Of a stretch of 64,000 bases of DNA, positions 23,699 through 34,361 are shown piece after piece. The stretch lies in contig CAIIXF020000011.1 in assembly GCA_903813345.2 (NCBI GenBank), positions 22,117,754 to 22,181,753 of the forward strand. The letters are read 5' to 3'. Within the stretch, counting starts at the first letter, position 1, and every line of letters starts with the position of its first letter. The notes below the pieces were generated by a model. The model did no database searches. It saw nothing but the letters and a program-made list of their open reading frames with translations, and was not told the DNA's origin. The DNA is from Owenia fusiformis. Lineage: Eukaryota > Annelida > Polychaeta > Sabellida > Oweniidae. The position numbers and the translations under genes were made by a program.

Positions 23699-25965
23699 CT
23701 TTTCTCCGTAATGTTTCAGTGACACCAAAATAAGTTATCGTTTCTATATCCCGATTCAATATGGCAACCTGGTATCAATGGGCATTTTATCAGAATTATC
23801 CAGGATATGTTTCCCCTGGGTGCAGTTTTTTGATTCCCCGAAGTAATTTCTAGCCAATATTACATAGAGCCTCTGTGGTCGTTTATCGCTGGATGTTCGG
23901 GCTAGACTCGATCCATTATGATGTCGTGTATAACATAATATGGTTACAGTGTGTCTTAATAATCCTCCTATAAATTTGTATCTGCTAATTCCAAGTCTAT
24001 ACTTAACAAAGAAATTTTTTAATGATGGCCCTTACGATAGCGAGGTATATTACCTAATCTGCCGGAAGAACTCCTAAATTATTGATGTAATTTGCACTAA
24101 ATGTCACAATTCCTTATATTTTAAAGTGCTCTAGAATTATCTAATCGGTATTGTATTATTCTCTAGCTGCTAGTAAGATCGCAAAGTTATGCATATCCAC
24201 TCGAAGATGAATTGTTCACTCGAGTCACGTCGCGGTAAAGTACACAGACATTACCCTGATAATTTTGCCTCTATTTCCAAATTGTAACAGTAAAACTAAA
24301 ATAACAAAGACAATTCCCTGAGGTTTAATATCACAGACGCCGCTGTATGAAACAATAAAATAGAAAATTGCATAAAAAATTCATGATCAAAGATAAGCAT
24401 ATGCAGGAAAATTTCCAGTTCATTGTCGGCTGAAATATGATTGATTCTATTTCATCAGAGACGAGACCCTTGCTGCTTAATCCATTTGGTGAGGTAAAAA
24501 ATATTATCCGAAATTCTACAAAATACTCCAAATGCCTCAATGTTATTGGAGAAATAGGAAATTATCTATCATTTCAATCAATTTAGTAAAAATGTAATCA
24601 CATATGAAAAATGATGTGACATCAGACATAAAAAGCTGACGCTGACATCCTCAACAAGATTAGCCTTACATGCAGATGGACCTAAATCCAGACAAATGGG
24701 ATTAAATATATTCTGTATGAATCCCAATCTCATCAACTTACACATTGATATATTTTCTCGCCTTACAAATTAGTTTTGTTAAACCATATATATTCTTCTC
24801 ATAAATACAGTCTGGCAACAAACACAGAATATAGAACACAAGATCAGACAGGAATGTGTCTTTCTTACCACATCTCATTTTGTTTAGTGTCAGTTACTGT
24901 CAAAACTTAGACTTCTTCTGATATGATTTTTTGTATGCTACTTCCCTTCAGTCTATTGATTTCAGATTGAACAAGTTTTCATGTCGAGTAATGTCAATCT
25001 TGTTATTATCTTATCGACCATCTTTTGATCTATTGAATTTATTTTTCAAGGGGATCCCCAAATGTAATGTCTCCATCAATCTTTTTATATGATATACCTC
25101 GTGATAAACCATAGCTAATCATTAAGAAAAACAGGCGTATACTTTCATCTTTTATTGCTATTACAGCTTGAATAAACAGAGAAATCAAATGACACAAAAA
25201 TCAATTCTAGAATACTTAGTTGCAAATTAGTCCTAACAAGACATGAACAAGTGGCAATCTCAGTAAATAGTTTGCCGGCCAGTAAATGAGAAAATAACGA
25301 AGACTACAGGGATCACGATACCAAGGGATTCGAAGGCGCCTAGAAATAATATTCAATGCAATGTAATGAAGAAAGATAATTAGGAAAAAGATTGTACCAC
25401 AAAATATATTTAATTCATTTTCATGAATATTGTATTCTCGCCAGTTCAATTCATGATATCAATTTTCCCTTTTCAGATTTTGACCTACCTAATAGAGACC
25501 AATGGTATCAATTTATTTTGAGATGGACATGTCATTATTCAGAATGGATTACAAACTTAACAGAGTTTAACAAGTAGGCTAAATGAATACGTCCTGTACT
25601 TTAAAGACACCATTCATTCCAACTCAGTGCATATAATCAAACAGATAGAGCAAATGAAACATGACGGTCAATGGTCATGACGTTAAATCAATGGTCTTCA
25701 AGACAGAATTCTCAAAGAAAGTGTAGCTGATAAGCTCAACTGTATGTTTGAAGCCTCCTAATGAAATTCTAAAGGAAATAATAGACAATAAACGTGGAAT
25801 TAAATCATTTATTGGTCTTGGGGCTTGGTAATATTGATTCTGTCGCATTTGTGATATTGACCATGACCTGATAGGTTAAACTGACATTTACAGTTCTTTA
25901 TTAATCAATACCAATACCAACGAAACATTTTTCTTGTACAAGCATGTATGCATTTAAAGTACAGT
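23699..25965. other. Putative upstream region, then AT-rich spacer
   Basis: The bases just upstream of the 23698 start contain CAATATGGCAACC (about 23757) and moderate CpG content to about 24250, which would fit a promoter. The remainder shows short AT-rich frames only. Confidence 0.35.
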
Positions 25966-26110
25966 AAAACCTATCTAATGTGAACACTGCATGGTAGAAC
26001 TGTTCCCTTTGTGGTGTTCACATTGAAAGGTGTTTACATTAAGATGTGTTTCTTTTGACAGGTGTTCCCGATAAGACATTTTCATATTGGGGTGTTCTAA
26101 ACACATGAAA
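25966..26110. mobile_element. Family C element
   Basis: Starts CAGTAAAACCTATCTAATGT, holds GGTGTTCACATTGAAAGGTG and related units, and ends near TTGGGGTGTTC. Same family as 18510-18597 and 20340-20480. Confidence 0.65.
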
Positions 26111-26288
26111 GTTAATGAGTTATTCATTTGATATGTGACAAAAAATGCCTGGTATTAAACTAATATCAGTATCCTTTACATTTCAACGAAATCATTAATG
26201 TATAAGGAAATGATAAAACATATACACCATTTTGAAAGATGTTTCTATTCACAGGCGAATGACATCTCATATTTATTCCACAATACTC

Positions 26289-26425
26289 AGTAAACAAGGC
26301 ATTAACAGTAGAATGTCACTACTTGCCATTTGTTACAGATGCCAATCACCAACCACCAACCGCAGCCACAAAAAAGTTGGAGACTGTACCAATATTTTAC
26401 CACTTATCGTGGTGACATAAAAATA
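26289..26425. mobile_element. Family D element
   Basis: AAGGCATTAACAGTAGAATG, TGCCATTTGTTACAGATGCC, ACCAACCACCAACCGCAGCC, AAAAAAGTTGGAGACTG and a closing TTATCGTGGTGACAT match the family D consensus. Confidence 0.7.
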
Positions 26426-27331
26426 GAATAAAACCCCTGATAATATCAAGATTCCTAAAATATGTGGATCAATGTTGTCGGTACAGTCAACCTGACTCTT
26501 ACTTATTCAGTGTTAAGTCCATCAGCAGCCAGCATTCTAGAATCAATACCACCCAGTCAAGTGATACCCATAAACATACAGGGAGTCAAGCACCCAAAGG
26601 TTTCGCATGAAAATAATTCTCGTAAAAATCTTAAGCAGATGAAAACAGTGCATACATAGTATTGAATGGGTGAAAGACATCTAGTATTGTATAACTTGCT
26701 TTCATTGATAAGTCTCAAGAATTTAATTGTATAATCTTAACTTTGAAGTGTATCCCATCAAGTGGTCATTGTGAAAGATGACTACTGACGACATTGCCAC
26801 TTTTGGTAACAGCAACTGAAAATTGCTATCAAATGACATTGTTTTATCCCCTCATCCATATTGACATGCAAAATAATCATCTAAAGATTGATACTATTGT
26901 GTTAATTGTTCTAATTCAGTCTGGATTCATCATGTCACTAATTACAACTGGCCAACCACTAAATACAGGTGATCCAACTCCAAATTCCATTTCAGTGTCT
27001 ATATAGCTGAATTTATGACATACAACTCATTCTTTTATTAACACAGTTTGACTTGTAAGTTATATTGACTTGAAATATAAGAGTTTGTTTTGTGATCTGA
27101 TTACATGAGATAAGGGTTGTTTTAGATTATTTTCCCCTTGTGTTTTTATAAAGTAAAATCATGGCTGAAAAACTTTTAAAAAATTGAATTGAACTTTAAT
27201 TTTTCTGATATGTAAATGACTTCAATCATTTTGGGCATTTTTTATTCTTTAGAAACCTTATCAAACTTAGTTCATCAATAGCATCAGTAATAGCTTCATC
27301 AACACCATCAATAATAGCTTCATCAATAGCT

Positions 27332-27589
27332 TCAATATTTTTTATCAACAAAATCACCATCTCTGTCTTTCATACTTGTATTTTCATCCATACAGTTCAT
27401 CAATTCATCTTGAACAATATCATTTTCACTTACCTTCGAGAGATCCTCAATCACAGCAACATCTTCCTCACCAACAGGTTTAGCTTTATCAGCATCTTCA
27501 TCTTTGCCCTTAACATTTGCATTATCATCCACACCTACACTAAGATCCTCAATTGCCCCAACTATTTCACTCTCACTCATCTCAGCCAT
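27332..27589 (-). CDS. Small acidic ORF, possible exon or decayed gene
   Basis: From ATG at 27587-27589 the frame reads MAEMSESEIVGAIEDLSVG and continues for 85 codons, very rich in Asp and Glu, with an internal near-repeat (EIVGAIEDLSV and EDVAVIEDLSK). A strong donor, CGAAG|GTAAGTG, lies inside it at 27433/27434, so a real exon could end there. Beyond the TGA at 27332-27334 another frame continues with (GATGAAGCTATT)-like codons for EAIDEAIIDGVDEAITDAID. A single-base change in the A run before the stop would explain that. No family recognised. It could be a young or decaying gene, an exon, or chance in GAT/GAA-rich DNA. Confidence 0.35.
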   Translation of the reverse strand: MAEMSESEIVGAIEDLSVGVDDNANVKGKDEDADKAKPVGEEDVAVIEDLSKVSENDIVQDELMNCMDENTSMKDRDGDFVDKKY

Positions 27590-27643
27590 ATTATGTGCTA
27601 ATCCGTCAACTTCAAAACTCAAATCAGGAATAATAACCCACAC

Positions 27644-30339
27644 ACTTCAAAATGTTTATAGCTCTCTTTAAACGAACTTTGACTGGAACTTCTATAGGCT
27701 ATTGAAAGTTAAGGTATCCTATTCTTCTCTTTTTAAATGTTTATGTTATTTGACTGAGGCAGAAAACCTTTTAACGTTAGTTAGTCTATGAATACCGTGC
27801 CTTGATAATGATTTTCTCTTTTGTTGACTTTTTGTGCTGATATTATGGAGTGACTTATCATACATGCGTTCCAAATTAATTGACACAGCATAAAGTAAAT
27901 AAAATATTTAGCTGCTATTTTGGCGGGTCACAGCTGTCAAATATTAATAGAGCTAAACTATTTTAGAATAATTTTGCATAACTTTATGCATTTAAATTCA
28001 AATTAATATTTTGTAAATGTCAAATGATACAACAGCATCCATTTTGATAGACGTGTTTAATCTCTATCACTAAATACATATTTAGATAAAGATGACATTA
28101 CACCCCCTTTCCGATTATAGTCCAGTGTTAATAGATATGCATGTGTGTATACATTACTAATTTAATGATAACTGCAGGATAATTCTGATTTGAGTGTTCA
28201 AATCTTATCTCTGTAACAAGTATATATTGTACACAAAATACAAAGAAAGAACGTAAGTAATGGTATGGACAGAGCACTTGATCATGTACTTAATCAAATA
28301 CATAGCATTAACATGTAAAATATCACCAATTGGCATTTGTTATAGACACCAACCACCAAATGCAGAATAATGTTAATTTGAGTGTTCTTATCTTATCTCT
28401 GTAACAGACACAAAATGAACACAAAATCCCTAACAAGGAAGGAGAATATCCAATGGTATGAATGTATGAAAAGAGCACTGAGTCAAGTACCAAATCAAAT
28501 CAAACCCAAATACATCAATCAGAATTAAAAAAAGAATTGTTTGAAGGGAAATATGTTTATTGAATATCTAGGTAGCGTCATGTTTTATGAAATTCAATAT
28601 ATTTCTATTATTTACTTAGCTTTAAAGGCCACCAAGAATTCAATGGCATATTCAGAAAGTCAATGATCAAAGAAGTTTGTGCAACACTGAAACCATCTTA
28701 ACACTGAAAATGGTGCCATTCAGTGGGCACAAATTGGAATTTCTTATTCTTGTTTTTTTATAAAAAGCAGGCAAAAACGAAGAAATAGGTTAAAATTATA
28801 AAAAGGCCAAATTTTAAATATTTAACAAGGATAAGCTTAACCATATAATAAATTTATGTGAAGAACATTTTAGATTTCTGCAAAATTCTCAGAGAGCACC
28901 TTTAACCTGAGAAGCTGAAACTCATTCTGATACTTCAAAACATGAATTGCAAAATTGTGAGGACCAATTGTGTAAATGACTAATATGGAATCCCAAAATG
29001 GATTTCAGTTTAAATTCAGACAAGGCATTAACAAGCAGATTGTCACAACCTGCCATTTGTTGCAGACATCAACAGCCAAATGCAAACACCAATCACCGCC
29101 ACAAAAAGTTGTAGACAATTACAATACGTTACTTGAGGTGGTGACAAAAAATGGAAGTCTTTATTTGTATGGATATTGTTGACAAAAAGATAGCCAGATG
29201 AATAAGAGGGCTATATCATATGGTCATCATGTGAGACAAATGAGAAATATATCTTGAAATATACATGTAACTCCTGATACTGTATATGTGATCAGAAAAT
29301 TAACTCAAAATATACAATATGGATCAGCTTTAATGCTGCAAGCATGCAATGTAGGCAGACAAAATAATCAATTATGATAACAATGATCTAATGTATTTAT
29401 ATCATATGTTGTTTCACACTGATATCACTACAGATAATCCTAGTCTGTATTTATAAAATTAGTAGGGACATTCCCACTGTGCTATACCTTTTTGCTACAG
29501 CCAAGCATTCAAAATGTAATTGAATATATTTAACATATATTCAGTAACATTTTGCTTGTATACATTAAATGCTCTGCAGTATAATATTAGAATTAAATTG
29601 AACAAAGTGTCATCATGGCTTCTGAAAGCCCATGGTATCATGGATGAAGTTTTTGAATAAGGTGCTGAATCGATAACATCCCAGGGACTCATACATAATA
29701 AAAACAAAATATATGCCATATTCAAACCTTCATAAACCTTGGAAGTCTATTTGTCCTTCATTCACTACTAAAAAACAAATTTACAATAGCTTTAAGACAC
29801 CATAACTTTTTTATTGCTAAATAACAAACAAAGGTGATGTGAAAATATCAAGATGTTTCCGATGTATGCACCTTTTTATATTTAGTTACTTACCTTAAAG
29901 AAATCAATTTATACATAATAAAAAGGGAATCTGTCATTATGACATTTTTATACAATTTTTTTTACTTTTAATCTTCGTCGAAATACAACTGAGGTGCATG
30001 TTTTAGTTTATGAAATGTTGATTTTGTTATTTGTGTTGAAAATTAATTCAATAAGAGCTGCCATTTCTTCTGTTATTCTATATTCTTAAATATTTTATCG
30101 CCACTTAAGACGAGACATTTTGTCCCTCCCACAAAGAGGTAGATCTAAATGTGTATGCTTTCCTTTTTACATCATACATAAGTGGAATTTGAGATTTCAG
30201 GATAAAAAGGCCAATCGATCTCAAAAATGTAGGACATCTTTTATGTTGGAACACAATCACAAGTTACTAACAAGAGTTCATGCTTAAACATTCTACAAGC
30301 AGGCCTATTATTCACAGAAAATTATTTTCTTTCAATATT
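27644..30339. other. AT-rich spacer with family D copies
   Basis: Family D copies lie at about 28303-28345 (fragment) and 29020-29150 (near whole: TTGTCACAACCTGCCATTTG ... GAGGTGGTGACAA). AATGTTAATTTGAGTGTTC and its flanks near 28370-28450 partly repeat 28180-28260. No gene-like structure was seen. Confidence 0.45.
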
Positions 30340-30640
30340 GCAATTAAATATACCATTTCATACCATTATACTCCATAAACCATCATACCATACCATACTT
30401 TACCAATGTCTATCATAACATACCATACAATACTAAAGGACGGACGTTCGGACGGATGTACGTACGGACGGACGGTACTGTCCGGATGGACGGACGGAGG
30501 CATTCCCTATATCCCTCCGAAATTCGTTTGATGGGATAACAAACCATACAATACCATGCCACAACATCCGATGCTAGACTATACCATACCCCATCATACC
30601 ATACCATACCAAAGGTTATACCATACCATATCACACAAGG
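30340..30640. repeat. CCATA-rich simple repeat split by a family F terminus
   Basis: ATACCATACCA-type repeats flank 30437-30545. That insert holds GGACGG-type repeats followed by CATTCCCTATATCCCTCCGA and GATGGGATAACAAA, the same terminus seen at 44970-45040. The minus-strand frame rich in Arg, Pro and Val here is a translation of the repeat. Confidence 0.7.
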
Positions 30641-30848
30641 TTGTTAATACAACCAGCCAACACACTCTATATTAAATCAAATCTTATCAAGAATTCACCA
30701 TACTTCATTAGAGGGAATTACTGACTGATCACCTATATTTGATGATTTATTGATGAAAAATGACAATCAATTTGCTCCTTAAGCCAATCTGCCAGACATT
30801 CAACATGTTCATTTGTTACTCCTAATCCTCATATTATTCCTTAGAAGT

Positions 30849-30938
30849 AGCCACATACATTGACACACATTACCACATACATTGACACACATTACCACAT
30901 ACATTGACACACATTACCACATACATTGACACACATTA
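30849..30938. repeat. 22-bp tandem repeat, four units
   Basis: Four nearly perfect copies of CCACATACATTGACACACATTA, the last losing its end. Confidence 0.85.
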
Positions 30939-31066
30939 TGGTGTAGGCCTCACAGGACATGTGAATTGGCTAAGAAATATACAAGTAGAAAAATTGTCTA
31001 AAGTCAATTTGAGAATACCTCCATGCTCAATGCAATCTCTCATTGCCTTTCTAAATAGATCTACAG

Positions 31067-31180
31067 TAAAATCTGTGTATATGGAGCTATGGAGCCACCA
31101 AAATGTGTTCACTGTAGGTAGGTGTTCAGTACAGAGGGGTAATTTTATACAGAACTCACATGTTGAGAAGAGGTGTTAGA
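31067..31180. mobile_element. Family C fragment
   Basis: CAGTAAAATCTGTGTATATG followed by GTGTTCACTGTAGGTAGGTG and GAGAAGAGGTGTTAG shows the family C pattern in decayed form. Confidence 0.5.
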
Positions 31181-31647
31181 TTTTAACCAACTAATTCTAT
31201 TAACTAAATGGTAAACGAATTAAGCAAACCCCTAATCTGCAAATTATTTTCTTAAAACATGTCTGTTTGAAACAAACCTCAAGTACGATCAAACTAGTAA
31301 TAAATGCACTAAAAAATGTCAAGGTTTAGTACTTGTTTAGGGAATAAAGGCAATTAAAAACATAAATATACCTCTTAACTGAAGGTTTATTATGTTTTGA
31401 ATGACAAACTCTCTGAATAAAATAATAGTGATAAAAGTAGACTTTATTATTAAATTAAAGTAAAAATACATCCTGTGACATTGAATGTATAAGATGAATG
31501 AAATTGAAAACTAACCTAAAATCAATAAAAAAACTTGCTTAGGTTTTTATGAAAAAACATATGATTACTATATAAGTTTAACAAGATTATTTTAACAAGT
31601 AGATGTTTGTCTCCCAATGTAGATTATATTGCTTTCCTTCAAAAACC
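31181..31647. other. AT-rich spacer
   Basis: Nothing recognised. Confidence 0.4.
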
Positions 31648-31732
31648 CATCCTCCATACATATGGCTCCAGGCATCATCCACTACGTTCCAAGAATGAGG
31701 TACGAGTTCTGGAGGCCTGTATATGGAGGATG
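31648..31732. other. 85-nt imperfect hairpin
   Basis: CATCCTCCATACATATGGCTCCAG (31648-31671) and CTGGAGGCCTGTATATGGAGGATG (31709-31732) pair over 24 positions with four mismatches. A second short stem, CGTTCC / GGTACG, closes an 8-base loop. This could be a small foldback repeat or a pre-microRNA-like hairpin; the sequence alone does not decide, and either strand folds. Confidence 0.4.
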
Positions 31733-34361
31733 TCATTAACCCAAAGTACAGTCCTGAAGTTTAGCATGTTACATGTATTGATGTCTTGTTAACATAAGAT
31801 GTTTTTTGAAAGCAATATGTCATAGTGCCTGTTAAGCCTACTTCCTTGTGTAAATATAGATGAAAACATTTTCAAAACGAAATAAAATACAAAACTGTCT
31901 GCCTGATTTAAGATATGTTTCTCTTACACATTTCATAAAATAATATACAGGACAGGTATATATAAAGAAGAAGCTTGAATTGTTGCGGAATCTTTGTCAT
32001 TGCCACCCCTAACATGCTTTGATCTTGTGAAAAGTCAACTAAAACTGAAAAAGTATATTGTTTCATGGCATCATAGGACATTGAACTTGGATCACCAATT
32101 TCTTACTACTCATCGGCTAAATGCTTAAATGAAGAAAGGTTTAATTCAATCTTTGTTGCTAATTTAATAAGGCCTGATGCAATCAACATGTTGTCTAGCT
32201 CAATGTTGGGCTCTCTCCAGATATTACTCACATATATAAATATAAAGGCACCTGAGCCCTGTATATGGGGTGGCATATAAATTGACTAGCAATTCCAGAC
32301 TTCACTATTAATTTGAGAATAGAGGGAAATGGCATGTGAATAAATATATCATGTATGATGGAGTTTTGGCATTCAATTTCCAGTTTCATATGGCATCTGG
32401 AGGTTTCCTATGTGTCGCCACAACATTTTGTAAAATTCCATGACCGAATAAAAAGCTTCACATATATCGGCAAAAACTTGAGGGACAAATTACATGTTGT
32501 TCACTGACTACATGTACATGTATATGGTTCTAGCAGTTTTTATTAAGCTTATTGAAATATTTGCATCTTATTAATATAATCAATATATTTTTACAAGCAC
32601 AGGAATACAGTAATGTTCATGTATCTATAGATAAACTTTGGTAAATATTTGAAGAGCACCTCCGTAAAATAATCAAGCACTCGAGGACCTAGAAACGGAA
32701 TAGTGATCAATGTATAATATGATGAGACCTCTTATCTGTTGACTCCCAACCACACTCAATAAGTCAATACTGCCCATGGGCAAAATATCACATATTAATT
32801 ATGTGTCAAATACAGTACAGGGCATTTACATGCAAAATGTCACTACCTGCCATTTGTTACAGAAGATGACTGCCAAATGCCAGACACCATCCACAAAAAA
32901 GTTGGAGAGTATAACAATATGACACCACTTTTGGTGGTAACATAACAAAGCTTTTGCTGTCCGAGCAACTCACGAGTTTTTGCCTCTGATGCACTCTCAT
33001 TTACCAGACCCCCTTTTATCTGTCATTTGCTTTGAAAAGTTAAAGACAAAGGGGGTGCAGTTATCTCGATGTCTCTAACCGCCTCTAAGAAACATGCATG
33101 TACAGTGAAACAAGCGTAATTCTGAAGTCTCAGAACATATATCATGTATACCTGAACAATGTTGGCAAGATCTGACGATATGATGTATGTACAGTACAAC
33201 CTGTCTGCCAGGGCTGGCAAAATATGGATCTAAAAGGTGTTCACAAATTCAAAGTGTTCACAGTTAAGATTATATGTTTTTCAAATAAGTTCAGAGTTTT
33301 AGTGCTACATGCCAATTTTTCAAAAATTGATAAAAATAGAAGTCAGTGTTTTCCACAGAGCTTTTTCTGTGAGTTGGTGAAATTCATAATTTGGAATAAC
33401 TTGTTCAAAATATCACGTTTTTCTCATCTTCAAATTGGTTCAAATGGAATTTCAGATGCTTGCAAACCTCTTTCAAAATTTCCAGTGTTTGCAGTACCCA
33501 TCACTTACATTGATCCTGGGGAGATCACTGACAATTCTCAACAGGCGTGCTTCATTACAGATGTGCCAAATGAGTAATATTTTCTTAACAATTAGTGTGA
33601 TTGAACTTAAAGTACTTAAATAGATGTCAATAGTTGTCATTTTATCAGATGCTGCCATCTATAATCATTATCTACATAAATTGCATGTTAAACTGAAATA
33701 GCAGTATACTCATACACAACCTAATTTAAATATATTTAGTAAATGTTTCAGTTTGAATATATCAAAATGGAAGTGCAAAGGTCATGCAAATACAAATACT
33801 AGTTATCCTTTCTGTTTGGCCAAATGTGGCAAAATGCAGATAAAAATAGCCTATTTTCAAAAAGGGTGTGGGTAGGGCTATGTTAGTACATGGTATCATA
33901 TTTTTCAGTTATTCAATGCATTCCATAAAACCATGCATCTTTTACTGAAGTACTTACAGTGACACATATATGGGCCAATCAGTGAAACCTAAATGACAGA
34001 CAGAAAATTAAAGTTTATGTGATATGCATGATCTGACAAAATACAACAATTTCAATTCCTAATGACATAAGTTCACCTTGTTGTAATGACATTACAGATA
34101 TCAGCTATAATTTACAATGTAAACTGAAGTAATTTTATTCTCCTCTATGCAATGATACAATGAAACATTCAGCATAGCTGTATAGCACACCATCTATTAA
34201 TGAACACTGAACAGTCCTCAACTTGAGCTAGAGTTGTACGTGAAGGTGACCCTTTATGGTATTTAATACATTTATAATATCAATTTACAAGAAATTCCAA
34301 ACAATAGAAAGATGAATAACTCCTTTGATAATAATTATAATGTTTAACAAAATAGTATAGT
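31733..34361. other. Spacer with families D, C and E
   Basis: Family D at about 32818-32945; a family C remnant at 33190-33270 (CAGTACAACCTGTCTGCCAG ... GGTGTTCACAAATTC); a divergent family E copy at about 33280-33535. A 31-base minus-strand segment at about 33960-33990 has splice-like borders but is too short to support a call. Confidence 0.45.

Noticed and set aside
28690-28760. WHHFQC on the minus strand, resembling a LIM core
   Set aside because: The frame stops one codon later and no CxxC precedes it, so it is not the missing LIM2 exon.
33960-33991. 31-base microexon-like segment on the minus strand
   Set aside because: Borders are good, but segments this short arise often by chance in this sequence.
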